Notes: generated by a model not told the origin, from the sequence alone. A DNA stretch of 64,000 bases from Blattamonas nauphoetae (GCA_033064195.1 JARBJD010000077.1:1-64000); one strand, 5' to 3'; numbered from the stretch's first letter, positions 40,660 to 53,858 are shown. Numbers and translations: made by a program.

Positions 40660-43600
40660 TCATGACATGGCAAATGATGAATCTGGTTTGAATTCTGGGT
40701 GACTCCGAAGGGCGTCCAACACTTGCGAGAGCGACATTCTGTCGTTCGGATCGCGAGCAAGGCAGTTCTTTACGAGTGATCTGATTTGCAGATCTGTGAC
40801 TCTGTTTAGATCAGGAAGGATGCCAGACACAACTTGGCGATGAGCGATTTCACTGTCGAGTTCCCCAAACGGAACAGTGCGTGTCCACGTCTCCCACATG
40901 ACCAGGCCAAGACTAAATACTGATGCCTTGACCTGGTCAACCTCGTTTTTTGTCGATGCGTCGGTGTTGTTCACTTCTGGTGCTTCCCATCGTTCTCCAT
41001 CGTTGGTTCCTTCATCACCTTTTGAACTCTGAGCGATTTGATCGTGAGTCTGGCTTTCTTGAGGCAAATGAGGCACGTGGAGATCAGACCCATCAGGTGT
41101 GCATCGATTCACTCCAATTCCAGTCACAATGTGGAGAACGTCATGATCGACGAAGATAATTCGATGCGGATTCAATCTCGACAGAGAAGACGATCCTCCA
41201 TCTGCATTCGCCAGCTCAATCATCCCCAACGTCAATTGAACCATCGTCGCCACTTTCTCAAACGAGGTCCTTTCTTGTTCAGATCCATGAAGTCGATGAA
41301 ACAGCGTGTCGGATCCGTTCACGATCTTCCGCTCGAACGGATGAACACATTGAATCGCTTCACATTCGAGTCCTTCTGGAATCATCTTTTCTTCTTTTCG
41401 AGTTGACAATTGATGAGGAATTGGTTCGTCCATCCCTTTCTGTCCGTTTTTATGTTCTCCTTCATGAACGATCGTGTTGTGGGTTTGAAATCCGTTTCCA
41501 TCGTCCGCACCGAAGAGCGCTCGCTCTGTCGGATCTTCACATTTCACCTCAATCTGTCCCAATTCAATCACAGTCTGTTCTTGTTGAGACGATAGTTTGT
41601 TTTCCTTTTGAAGCTTCTTTCGTTGTCGAATGCAGCAGAATAGAAGAACGACGCACACACATCCCATCAAAACTGCAACCACAATCGGAAGAATCCAGAT
41701 GAGCGTTGTTTCTTGACCGAATTGTGACTGGTTTCCGCCTTTCCCCACTGATCCTGATTGGATCACAATCCAATTTGATGTTCGTTGTCCATTTCCATAC
41801 AACAGACCTGCTCGCCATTCAAACGATGTGTTCAGCGACGACAGTTCATCTCCAACAATCAAATTCCCGGAAATCGAACTTTCGTTCCATTTCAGCAGCG
41901 ATGACGGTATCAGTTCAATTAGCACTCCTTTTCCTTCCATTTTCCTTGTTGCGTCAAACTCATACACTTCTAAGCAAAGTTGGCACGGCATCAACACTTC
42001 TCCAACCAGAGTCAATGTCCAATTCTTGTTTCCTTTCTCCTTCTCAATCGATGACTTCTCGCTGTTCAGCGTTGGAACGAAAAGAGGAGCGTTGACAATG
42101 TCTTCATCTCCATTCAAGTCACATTCTGTTGAATCAATCCATGTTGATTGGGTCCTTTTCGTTCCATCTCCCTCCAACAGACTCTTGATCGTCAGATTTC
42201 CTTCTCCACTGCAGTGAATGTTCTGTCGAGCTGATCCGAACGATGTGTTCCATTCTCCATTCAATGAGAACGAACAGCCTGAAAGTGTCAACTCCCCCCC
42301 TTCCTCAACAATCCCTCCTTGCCCAACACCTACCAATGAAACTCCTGTGAGTTCAGACGACGAGTTCGTAAGCCAGATCAATCCTCTCTTCCATAAACAA
42401 AGAGACATTTCCGAGTTCTGTTCTGATTCTTGTTTTGATCCCTTTCCAAAAATTGAGCAGCTTCGAATCACCACTGTTCCATGCTCCGAATTCACAAACA
42501 CGAACGATGACGACGAGGTTTCCACTTTGATCGATAGAAAGCTCAACTCACACACGCCCTTCTCAACAGAGACGAGGCGCGAATCAGAGTTCGATGTTGG
42601 GGAGCCGATTGAGAGGGAGGCTGGTCTCTGCGATGACGAGAAAATGATGAACGGGACGGATGAATCAACTGAGAGTGGCGAGGAGATACTTGCGTGGTTG
42701 ATGATGGCCATTGTTGTGTTGGCGATGGAGAGGAGAGTGGCGAGTGTCCACGCCGAGTTGATCGGTGAGCATGTTTTCTGTGTTGGCTGATTGGCTGTGG
42801 ATTGGTGGGATGTGGGAGAACAGACAGAAAGAGCGAGTGAGGATGGTTTGGGAGGAGTTGTGATTGAGTCGACAGAAGATGGAATTGGTTTCCCATCTGC
42901 GTCTGAGATCAATGTGATTGTGTATTTCGTATCGAATGTGAGCGAGTCTGCCATTCCAAGATCAATCGAGTCACTTCGAGCAGATTGAGATGTGTCAAAT
43001 GTGATCGCAAGATGGATTGAGTCAGCAAGTGTGATTGTTCCTGTTGTGCCTGCGTTTAGATTCTCTCCTTCCAGAACAATCACAATCGATGTCTTGATTT
43101 CAGAAGAGAACGAATGAAAGACTCTCGAAATGTGGTGAACTGCTCTGTCGAAGTCTTGTTGCGTTTCGAACGAGAGAGATGATGGGATGAAGGCGTCCAA
43201 CGAGCCATTCGTCACACGTGTGATTGTGTAGCCGTGAGAGAACTGAAGAATCCTTCCCTCCGTCGGATAGAGTTGCAGAGAAGACGATGATGCGGATATG
43301 GTCGAACTGGCAACAACGGAGAACGATGCTGTGTGAGGTGGTTCTGAAGCACCAGGAGTGTCGAGAGGAACGCCCTCCACTGACAACGCGTACGTCTCTC
43401 CAACCACAAATCCACTTCCAATCAAAGAAATTCGTCCTGTGTTCTCGTTCAACTGTGAATATTCTGCTGTTGACACTCGAGCTCGCTCAATTGGCATCAA
43501 TATTGAGATCGGTAGTGTCTGAATTGGAATCGATCCGGTCTGGCGAATCAACGAGTCAATTTCGTATTTCTTCCCAAATCCAATCTTGTTCTTCCATTCG

Positions 43601-46246
43601 ACATCATTCGAGTTGGGTGGAAACAGACTCACTTCTTCAGTTTTCAGGTTTCCCTTCGAGTCTGTTCGAACACCAATGTCGATCTTCGAGAGTGGTGTGT
43701 TTTCATCAAAAATCACAAGTTTGTAATTCGTATTCTTCTCCAACGACTTCGACGAGAACGACAATTTGATTGTGGTCGACTCCAAATTCGACGATTCCTC
43801 AACCGAACTCCGCCCCTTCCTTCCACAACTCTCCAATCACTCCGAGTTCATAATTGGCTTTCGAAATGCTGGTTGATCCTTGCTCTGTGAATGTCACATT
43901 GAACGAGAAAGAATTGTGCAGTGTGACGTTGTAGACGCCATTTGGGACGTCTGATCCTTCCAAAACAACGACAGCTTTCGTTCCACTCTCATCCAAAGAA
44001 CACGAGGCTGAGCTCAGCGATGTGAAGCTGATTCGAATTGGTGGTGAGACGGTGATGTGCTGTTTTGAGAGTTGGGCAGTGAGGACGTCGTAAGCAGAGA
44101 GTGGCTGTTGGAGAAGCCCTTCTGCTCCAACAGACACAACACTTGATGCTGTTTCTCTGTTCGACATCTCAAATCTCACAACTCGCCCGATTTTGAGCCC
44201 TCCCTCATTTCTTCCTGATGATATCACCGAATTGTCAACCAGAACCATCATTCTCCCCGTCATCGCTTTGTCCATTGTCAGTTCCAACATCGCTTCAGTT
44301 TCACTGATCATTTTCGCTTTGAGCGAGACAATGTTGGCAGAGAGTGTTGGAGTCGGGAGGAGATGGTTCTTAGATGGAGGGGACACTCGATTCTTTCCAC
44401 CCGCCACTGATGTTGTGGAGACACAATCCGAAACAGTTGTGGTATCGAGTGGGGAAGGGAGAGTGTCATTGAAATGGAGATCAACACCATTTTTACTTGC
44501 TGACGAACAGTCAAGGAAGCAGACAGACGAGATTTTGACAGTTTTACAATAATCAAATCTCATCCCACCACAATAGAAGTTTGGATTGGTTTGCGAACAG
44601 TTATGAGCGAGGCAGTTCGAGATGCCTGGGCTTGCACCAAAATGACATCTGATTGTGAGCACACCACCAACGTTCCCACACGTGCAATCCAGAAAGACAC
44701 AATCAGCAATGGTGAGTGTCGGTGTTTGTTCCATTGTAATACAGCCACCTGAAAGTCTTGCTGAGCATCTGACGAACGATGACGATTTTAAAACAAAGGT
44801 GATGCCAGCAATGCTCGGAGGGTAGAACGACAGAACTCCCCCATTCCCATTTGCGTAGCAAGCATCAAATGAGCAGTTTTCAATCTGAAGACTCGTGTTT
44901 TTGTATTGCTGATAGATTGCGCCGCCAGAGAAGCCAGAAGTTGACGACACGAATGAACATTGGAGGAAGACGTGCTTTTCGACAGTTGCTTCAAGTGTGA
45001 TGTTGAGGGTGATGTTCTCGTTGAAGTGGAGAGTGATGTTGTCGCTGTTGGGATGTGATGGGATAGGGTTGGTTGGACAGTCTGAGAACGACGTGTTCAA
45101 ACTCAGAACACTGCAGCCGCTGTTCAGATCCACACTCACTGTCCCAAACAACGGGTTCTTGGTTCGTTCGACGTGACCCGAGAAGACTCGTTCTCTTCCC
45201 TTCCATCCATCCTTCGCTCCACCTTCGTGGACACATGAAGTGTTCATAATTCTGCTTCCAGAAAGTGTAGTTTCAATCATTTTTGATCTTTTTGATAAAT
45301 CTGACGTCATTTCGCTGAATCCAACAAGAAGGCCGGTTCCCAGGGGCAGATGGGTATTTGAGATAGAAAGCCCATAGCATTCAATTGATAGTCCATTTTC
45401 AGAGATTGTTTCAGATTGTGGGACAGTGTTGGTGAGGAGTGGAGAGGATGATGAATGGTGATGATCATTCACATCAACGAAAGCAAGTAAGACTTCAAAC
45501 GACGACGAAGTGTGTGAGCAATCCAAAAAGCGTATCGAATTCTCACTTTTGATATTTTGGTCCAAATCGCCAATCACGAATGGCGATGATTGTGAGTTCG
45601 AACAGACCAAACACGATGAAAGTGTCAGAGATGACGAAGAAACCGATCCAATCGCTGTTTCTGGAGAGCCACAGTCCAATGAAACCCGACGCAGCTCAAT
45701 CGACGAGTTCCAAAACGAGAAGAGGAAGCGAGATGAAGTTTCGATGTCAGTTTCAGTATTCATCGCTTTTCCACCTTCCAAATCAATGGAAGACGAATGA
45801 AGAATTCGAGATCTCTCTCCGATGATCGAAAACGACGACGATCTAACGTTGTATCCATTGATGGTGAATGTGAAGGGTTCAAGAGTGATTTCTTCTCCTC
45901 TCCCAGGGAATAGTGAATTTTGAATGACCGTGTTTCTAGAATGTTGATCCAGAATTGGTCTCAGAGGAACAACTTTCGTTCCTAAATCATGAGCAGAGGC
46001 TTGGGGGATTGTTTGGCACAGAACAACGATGATACTGATCCTTATCACTGCTAAAGGCAACAAAGCTTGGTGTACATGCCTCTCGAAAGATTTACCTGTT
46101 CGAATAAGTCTAAATGTACGATGAGAGGTGGAAGGAAAGGGTTCTGTTGGAGCGAAGTCGCTGGTAGTGGCCATTTGCATCCCAGTAGGATCAATGCTTG
46201 TAAGGTGTCGATGTTCACTGAGTGATAACGTTTCAAGACGGCTCAT
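40660..46246 (-). CDS. Beta-helix ectodomain receptor pseudokinase
   Basis: Two frames (43799-46246, 815 residues; 40660-43836, 1058 residues) meet at 43.8 kb in different phase, a one-base-type frameshift or error in the family's GELWKEG ... ESTTIKL region. Order: a hydrophobic signal-like segment, Cys/Ser-rich beta-helix repeats (for example LTLSSCLVCSN, IENCSFDACYANG), Ig-like beta modules, a membrane helix (ILPIVVAVLMGCVCVVLLF) and a kinase-like C-terminus. The kinase part keeps WEAPEV and FSLGLVMWETWTRTVPFGE of a TKL-type C-lobe but lacks a recognisable glycine loop, catalytic HRD and DFG, so it is probably a pseudokinase acting as a surface sensor or scaffold. Confidence 0.7.
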
Positions 46247-46545
46247 TCAGCGATATGATCAGAATTTAGGGAGAGGGTGACGAAGATCAGTGCCCACTAT
46301 TTCGGGTTTAATTAACCCGAGTCAACGAAGGAAAACGTGATAAACGACGTCATCCTTTCTCGGTAATCGCTGATCTTCAAAATAAACCGATATAACAAAG
46401 ATAATCGTTGAAATATGAAAACGAAACACAAAGAAAGAACGATCTGTGAAAGAAAACCTTGAAATCATTTAAAACTGAACCAATACTCCACAAAACCGAA
46501 TATCCCCTAACCAAAAAGTGTCAATATCAAAGAAAAAGCTAATCT

Positions 46546-48997
46546 TCAAAAGAGATGGCAGTCACATTCATCAAACTCCGAATGGCCTGGCCACGACTTC
46601 TTCCTTCCCTCCCCACCCACAATTCCCTTCTCCCCCGTCCCATCCTTCCGTTCCTCGCCCTCTGTACCTCCACACGGATTCTCGAACATTTCGTCGGAAA
46701 TTGAGAATGGGGCTTCGGAATCTGATGTGTGTGTGAGTGGGCGAGCTTGGAACGATGCTGGAAGCTCGTCGGTTGTTTCAATTCCCGCTTCCCTTAACGG
46801 TAGCCGAGGAACCACAATGGATTTTCGTCGATTCACGAAGAGGTCATTTTCAGCTTCTTGCGCCTCTCCTTTATTTTTCCCATCATCACCCCTTCCTTCT
46901 CCTTCTTCACCTTCATTTTCAGCTTCTGTTCGATCACTTGAATCGACGGTGTTCGTTTTTCGTTCTGATTCGCACGTTTGCGTGTTTGGTTGGTCGGGCT
47001 CATCTAATTCTGTCTCAAGCATCGATTCTTCATCCTTTTGTTCCTTTTCTGTGGATTTCTTTCCGTTCGGTTCTGCTTGGTCGATTTTCGGGTCTTTGTG
47101 TTGTGTTGGTGATCCTGTTCTGTTTGACCTTTTCTGCCCTCCTCCTGATTTTCCAAGCGGTTCGAGACCAAGTTCTCCGCCGACATCTCCCTTCCAGTCC
47201 ACCCCGCACGATCCTCCACCCACCACACCACGTTCTGGTGAGCTCATCCTCAAGTCTTGAAGAAGAGGCGAGGTCGGGTTGAAATGTGGAAGAGATGCAT
47301 GTGTGCCTTCTCCTAAATCAGTACTCCCAAAAGTTGGTGCATTAAACACCATATTCGTGGAGTTCGGGATTTGGGTCAAAGACGAGAACGTGGAAGATAG
47401 TTGGGGAGATGTCCGGAGCGGATTCCCAATCCAATTGTGGGACAGCGAGAGAGAAGAGGATAGGACAAACGAATTCGGTCCCAAAAGAGGCGGTGGTGGA
47501 CTTGAGGAGTGTGTTGGTGAAAGGAGAGGAAAAGTCAGGGTCGAGTTGATCAACGGAGTCTGAAGGGTGATGGACGAGGAAATAAGAAGAAAAATGATGA
47601 AAGAGGAGAGAGGCAGACAGGAGTGAAGTTGGTGAGATGAGGAAGAGATCGACGGCGTTCCAATGAAATGAAGGGATTTGGATCGTGTTTCGTCTCAAGT
47701 GGAACATGACCGATCTCTGTCAACCAAGGGTCGGTCTGGAAGCGAGTGTGAGAGATGGAGGAAAGAAATTAAAGGCGATGACGAGAACGAAGAAGAAAGA
47801 GACTTCTAAGTCATGAAGGGTGGCGGAAGGGGAGAAGAGTGTGGTGTGGAGGAAGATTGATAGTTCAGACGAGAAGTGAGATGGAAGGGCAGGGCTGGGA
47901 GAGACGAAGGAAGACGAGAGATGAGAGCAAGACGAGGACAGAATAAGAGGAATAATTCAAAGAAAATGTAAGAAATATCATCTCAACACGACTATATCAA
48001 GTCTCAAAACAAATAAAGAGGAAATGAGCTGAGCATACATCACAGTTGAAGGATTCGAACGAAACAAAAGGAAGAACAAAACCCTTCCAACCAGCGACAC
48101 CTCATTCAGCCCAATCGAACTCTCACTCGATCCCGTTCCAGTTCCGTCAGAATTCCATGACGTGTCCAGATGAGGAACAAAATAATCGCTGATCAACAAA
48201 TCGACCGTTCAACAGTCACATAATCCAGAATAAGAAGAAAAAAGAGCAGACAGTAGCTTCACGCCAGTCGTCGTAAGGAGAACCCTCGATAGTGGCAGGT
48301 TTCGAATATTTATCCCAATATCACGGCCTGAAGAAGATCATGACACAAAAATGCATACAGAAACACATTCCCGACACAAGCGAGCGGCAAATGAATAACA
48401 ATTCCTTCTCTCTTGGCGTGGACATCACATCCGTCACTGGAAGCATTATACTTAGATCTTCGGTGGCTATCGATGAAATAATGAAGTGGTCAATAAATCA
48501 CACCAATGATATAGCTGTTGGTTGAGGGATCCGTCAAAATATCGAATGTTTGAATCAGACAAGGATGGCGAAGTTGAGTCACAAAACTCATTCGATGGAA
48601 TAGCTCTAAAAAGACAATAAGGTCAACAAATTAGTTCATAATTGGAATAAAATCACAAAACAAGAAAGATTCTTTTCAGCGGAGGAATTGAACAATCAAA
48701 ATCCGGGTAACACAGACCAATGTTTGTGAGTGAGTCAGTCGAGGACGTTCCGTTGATTGAGTGATGTGGTGATTTAGGAATCCGGTGAAGTGAAAGTGGA
48801 ATGAGTGGGGAGTCAGCTCGAACCGCTTGGTAGAGCACACCAAGCGACGGAGTCGTGAGAATTGAGCGAATCTCGTAATTGTTGGGCAGTTGAGGAAGAT
48901 CGTGGGGAATATTCGGGCTAATCATAGGGTGCATTCCATTGGGGAGCAAATGATGGTGTTGGGGCAGCTTGTTCTGCGATGCCACAACCTTGATCAT
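46546..48997 (-). CDS. Multi-exon protein-kinase-like gene (probable pseudokinase)
   Basis: The first exon (48653-48997) has NYEIRSILTTPSLGVLYQ as a degenerate glycine loop. Smaller downstream open pieces read ELFHRMSFVTQLRHPCLIQTF (N-lobe strands), then RDIGINIRNLPLSRVLLTTTG near 48.27 kb in place of the catalytic loop, DYFVPHLDTSW near 48.17 kb in place of DFG, and DPWLTEIGHVP near 47.72 kb as the C-lobe end. The 335-residue frame 46546-47553 is acidic and disordered and could be the last exon or a separate gene. Exon limits are only approximate. The altered DFG argues against catalysis. Confidence 0.4.
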
Positions 48998-49100
48998 AAA
49001 CTATGGGCAGGACTACATCGAACAAACACGTTCAATTTATCTCTTTGAAGTGATGAGACAAAATGAAACAATTCTCAAGATCAAAAAAAGGTGTCCAATC

Positions 49101-51170
49101 TCACATCTGAACAGGAATCGTTCCCCCAACCATCTGTGCATCTTTCACAACTTCCACTGATTCTATTGTCACTGAATCGTTCGGGCATTGGATGTATACA
49201 GCGAATCGGAAGGGAACAGGGATGTTTGTGAAGAAGGTTGGCTGTGTCTGTCCATCTTGCGACATTCGAACAGTTCTCCTTCCTTCGCGTCCATCTGCCT
49301 CGATCACCACTCGCTGTCCAGCTGCTCCTGCCGCACATGCCTGCTTTTGATTTGTGTTGTTTCTATTCAGCCATGTCCAACGACCTCTTGGATACAGATC
49401 CCAGCCTCCTGCTCCTCCAGTCAGAGAGGGGAGTGGAGCGGTCTGAGCATTTGCTGCGAGTGTCGAAGAGATGATGCTGATGATGTGAAGATATCGAGGG
49501 TCACGTCCAACGATCAGCGAGAGGCGAGCAACAACAGCACCGAACTCGAATGAGACGAGACATCCACCACTTTCATGGGTTTGTTTGGTGAACTCGTTTC
49601 CAGAGTGAGTGTAGTCTGCTTGAGGGAAGAGTTCGATGGCGGCAGCACCCACTTTGCTTTATCGTCTTCTTTCCTGTTCCTGTTCTTCATCTTTCTCTTT
49701 CTGCCTTTCCAGGCCTTCTTTGATGAACTGTTTGTTCGCATCTCTTTCCGCTTGCAGATCGGCCATCTGTCGTTCAAATTCCTTCCTTCGCTCATCTCCT
49801 TCCTTCGTTCTTCTTCTCTTCGAGCTATTTCTGCTTCCTTCCTTGTCAGTTCCTCCCTCTCCTTCCGTCTTTCCTCTTTAATCACTTCTTTCTCCTTTTT
49901 TCGTTCCATTTCATGCCGTTTATCGTTCTCTTCCATTTCCTGTCGGAGTCGCCCAATGTCCATTCTAATCACTCCTTCCTTCTTCTCTCCCAATCCCACA
50001 AATGACGAAGGGAAGTGTCGGATCAGTATCCCTCCAATCTTTTCAGAAATCTCACTTCTTCTTTCGTCGTCTCCACCTCTCTCCTCTTGTCTCCCAATCT
50101 CCACAATCCTCGAGCGAAGTGTCCATTCAATCTCCGACAGTGCTGCTCGACTCCGATTCACAACTGAAAATCGACTTTCCGATTCTTCTTTCTTTCTTTC
50201 GTTCTTCTTCGTTTCTGTCGTCTTCTTCGATTGTTCTTCATTTCGCAAGAATGATTTCAGTCCCATGCAAAGCGAGTCCAGTGATTTCAGAACTGAGATT
50301 CCACTTCCACTTCCAATCCCATCTCCACTCGAAACAATCATTGAGCTTTGTTTGCACAGCCCTTCCACAACTCCACTGTTCAGAACTCCTTCCACATCTC
50401 CTCCCGACATCGACACACGGCACAGATGCCTGACACACCAAACAATCAACAATCAACAAAAGAAGAAGAGAAGAATCAGAATGAGAAAGGAAGAGATGAG
50501 GAGAAGAGAAGACACACCCAACCACTCGCGATGCACTTTCCACAACTTTCGATGACGATTTCTGAACAACAACAGAAACAAAACAAGAAGCACACACAGA
50601 AAAAGAAAAAAAGAAAAAGGGAAGAGAAGGAAGAAGAGGCACACAGAGACGAGATTCACGAGTGATGGAAGAAGACTGCTCACTCCAACACGAAAAGGCA
50701 GACTCGCTCCACTCACAACAACCGACACAATCCCAGAAACAGACACCTGAACTCCAAACATCATTCAGCAACAGAAGATGTGAAGAGGTCAAGACAATCA
50801 CGAAGAGGATGACGAAGAAGATGAAGGAACGAACAAAAGACACACGAAGAGCTCCTCGGAACAGGGATTCGCCAGTGTTGAGCAGAACTCTTCCATCAAT
50901 CCCGATGACATCACTTCTTCACTCAGTTTGCGAATATCGTTGTTCTCTGAACAGAGAATCACACAAACACGATCAGATGAGAAACGAACGAACGACAAGC
51001 AAGACAACGACAATAGAGAAAGATCATCAAGGAAACAACAATCACGAACAGCAGCAGGATGACCACACCCGACAAGAAGAGAGAATAGACCACAAGCGCC
51101 GTTTTCTGTTTCGACGATTCATCGCCATCTCTGTATTTCTGCAGACAATCTGCGATCAGTGGACCCTACA
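49101..51170 (-). CDS. Coiled-coil protein with SPRY-like C-terminus, copy B
   Basis: This is a paralog of the gene at 30.5-32.7 kb. The frame 49514-50452 carries the middle region and the E/R/K coiled coil, and 49101-49652 carries the SPRY-like domain (VVIEADGREGRRT, MSQDGQTQPTFF, IPVPFRFAVY). These two are out of phase within the coiled coil, but at a different place from copy A, so the two genes suffered separate changes or contain undetected introns. The N-terminal helix GVVILLLFVIVVSL lies near 51030-51060. Copy B lacks part of the coil present in A. Confidence 0.5.
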
Positions 51171-51497
51171 CATGAAAATAATAGGAGGATGAAAAATCAA
51201 AGGAGAGATCGGAATTGAGAGATCAGAAAAGTGAAGAATGGATGAGCCCGTTTCGGTGAGAGTAAATCAGTGAATAAAGAATTTCGATCTAAAGGAAGGA
51301 ACCAAACCAGATCTCGCTCGGTTCTTGTGGGAGTAGTGACTCCAGACATATCATTCAAGGAAGGCTCAGGGAGCATTTTGAGTGTTTATTTTATGTGGGG
51401 AGATCATCGAGAACCTCCAGGTTTCGAGGACAATCGTCACTTTCATCGTTTTCATTGTCCTGTCCCGCACAGTTTTCATGGTCAATGTGTGATGAAA
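49101..51497. repeat. Segmental duplication, copy B
   Basis: Same orientation as 30542-33000. The similarity ends on the right near 51497, after a shared GTCAATGTGTGATGAAA-like block, and on the left at the stop codon region of the gene. Confidence 0.85.
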
Positions 51498-51882
51498 CAC
51501 ACTATTACAACAAGATTTGCCCAGACAAAACAAAGCGTAAAAAATGCTGACCTCAGGAAGCGAATTGTAGAAACAGTGAATGGGGAGGAAGATAATAACA
51601 GGGAGAAGAGAGAAACGGCCACAAACAACTATCAAGCACGGAAGGCGTGAGTTGGGTAGTTGTGGCGGATCCACACAGGAAGACTCAGAATAACAACACC
51701 AGTTGTCGGGTTCACTGCATGTATCGCTTGATTGTCGTCCAGCTCGCCCCAAGCATTGGTTTTGGGAATATCCCTTTCCGTTCTGTGCAAAGGCGGTGTT
51801 CACGGTTGGATCGACGTACCCATTCGTCGTATGCACTGAAGAGTCTCTTGTTTGGATATCTTTCGGTAAAGGCTGTCTGCTT

Positions 51883-52875
51883 TCATTTCTGCGATGAGAG
51901 AGTTAAAAGGATCGCGTCAATGCCCAAAAGACTGGCTAAAATATGTTGGACATAATTATGTCCTCTGGGCAGCATGGCGCGGCCTATCCTTTTGAGTTCT
52001 GCCGTGGGATGGGTTGGTTTCAAATTTTTTTGTGTTTCATACACAACTTGTTCCACCTTCTCAGATTTCACTTTCGGAAAGTCGATCGCTCGAACTGGAC
52101 AATGATTAAAGCATCGGCCGCACCCGACACACGAGCTTTCCGTCCAAACAGGAATCTTCGCCTTATCATCTTTTCCCGGTTTCGATAGAGCGTTGTACGG
52201 GCAGATCGTCACGCACTTGGAACAACCAATGTAGACATCAAGGTTCAGCTTGATGGCTCCAACGCGGGTGGTCGGTTTGTGTCCAGCTTCAAATTTTGTG
52301 GAATTGTCAATTTTGTGCATCGGAGGGAATGTCCCTGTTTCGATGGATGAAACGAGAGATTTCCCAAAGTCGTCGACCTTCTTCAGTTCTGAATCTCTCA
52401 TCGCATCAAACGTGCCCTTGATCGCTTGAAGTGGAATACAATTATCCGTGGCAGTGATTCCGTTTGTTCCGAGATATTTTGCGTTAGCATTCTTCGAATG
52501 AAGGTAGCTGGCGAAGTAGGTGCCTGCAGTTCCTGGAAAACCACCACAACTAGTAAATGAAAAGTAGTATTTCATAGAGGCGAAATGAGCAGTTGGGGAC
52601 CCTTCTTCCGACAGAACAGTTGCGACACCTTCCGCAACTGTGAAATGGGAGACGTATGATCCTATTCCAACTATTTCGGGCTCACGAAGATCATTTTTGG
52701 ATTACATGCAGTGATATTTGCGGGTTGTTTCTTTCAGAACAAGAAGTTCTTTGAGAATAGCATAACTATCGTGGAGAGTCACGCTGTGGCCAGCTGCTTC
52801 GAGATGCTTTTGACATGTAACGGTCATTGATTGGGTTGCCCCGGAATTGGAAAAGAAAAGAATGATCGCTTTCAT
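51883..52875 (-). CDS. Flavodoxin plus 2[4Fe-4S] ferredoxin protein (EFR1-like)
   Basis: From an ATG at 52875 the frame begins MKAIILFFSNSGATQSM, a flavodoxin FMN loop, and continues with VGIGSYVSHF and SFTSCGGFPGTAG. Near the C-terminus are two ferredoxin clusters, CSKCVTICPYNA and CVGCGRCFNHCPVRA, each CxxCxxCxxxCP-like. Such proteins pass electrons between ferredoxin clusters and FMN in anaerobes. A TAA lies in frame near 52703; no phase-correct short intron was found across it, so splicing of a longer intron, a nonsense mutation or a sequence error are all possible. The uninterrupted part is 230 residues. A further small Cys-containing frame at 51650-51840 lies downstream and is unexplained. 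Confidence 0.75.
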
Positions 52876-53037
52876 TCCTGGTGGATCGTATCATATGTGG
52901 CTTTTGGGTCCCAATCTACGATTCACTAATCCCTCCTGAATTACAATCCTGAAATTTTATCATTCAGCTTTCCGTTGTCCATTTCTCCATTTTTCTTCAA
53001 AATCAAATCACAAAACAGCCCATATTTCTATCTTCAG

Positions 53038-53858
53038 ATGCCTAAAACCATTAAACTACTGAACAGAAACCAAAAATTAAAGCAATATGAACTGCTGAAA
53101 ACGGAAATGAATCGAATTCAAGAGGGACTCAGGCGGATCAAAGATGGTTTGGAACAAATCTTCGACGAGAGTTCTCTCCCTCAAAGAGACATTCTTCGAC
53201 GTGTTTATGCTCTGGTCGAAGAGATTTATCAAGGAGATTTTGACGATCGATTGAATCATTCTCCGTACATGCGGAGAGTTGCGAAAGATCACGCTGATGC
53301 TGGAATCTGGCATCAAACTCGATTCCATCCACCCGAACCTGATCCAGCACGAACTCCGTCCCTTCACGACATTGCTATCTTTCATTCCTACATTACTAGC
53401 ATTTCCACTAGTTCAAGTGAAGATTCTATAAAATTACGAGGTATGAAGTCTCTTTTGTTTTTTTGCCAATAATTTTGTTTTTGTAGTTACTGAACAAATC
53501 CTAAACGCCGAAACAGAGGATATGAACACTTTAGACAATTACGACGAATACGGAGATCAGATTGGTAAGAAATTGATTTCCCTTCCTCTCGAACCAGCTT
53601 TTCTCTTCCTGTGTTTTCAGTTTCGTTGAACGATCTGACTTTTCCTCTGATTTTCTTTCTTTTTCTTCACATTTAGACTTTTATTGGATCGGAGAACTGA
53701 ATGAAAAAATGAAATCAAAAGAATTCCGGAAGATACGACGACAAACAAGGAAACGAAAGACAAAGACGGAGAGAGCACGGGCTGACAACCTATTCACTCA
53801 TCTCCAGACACGAGCCAGTGTTCATCAGTCACGTATTCACATTGTCTCTTTGTCATGA
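53038..53858 (+). CDS. Transposon-associated small protein (ORF1)
   Basis: The exons are 53038-53440, 53487-53564 and 53677-53858, with 46- and 112-nt introns and a 220-residue product. The N-terminus is a Lys/Arg/Glu-rich helical region (YELLKTEMNRIQEGLRRIKD) and the C-terminus is very basic (RKIRRQTRKRKTKTERAR), suggesting nucleic-acid binding. Its stop overlaps the ATG of the following DDE-like frame as ATGA, in the style of a two-ORF element. It could instead be the first exons of one fused gene. No named family is recognised. Confidence 0.45.

Noticed and set aside
48050-48060. Box B-like site on the minus strand
   Set aside because: It lies in coding-like sequence of the kinase-like gene with no other tRNA feature.
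51366-51836. 156-residue Cys-containing frame downstream of the flavodoxin-ferredoxin gene
   Set aside because: Three different frames are partly open and none gives a consistent protein; it may hold exons but cannot be supported.
52693-52715. Genome-wide reassignment of TAA/TAG to glutamine
   Set aside because: Several well-supported genes end plausibly at TAA or TAG (CK1-like, exchanger neighbour, vitellogenin-like, cyclin), so a standard code is simpler.
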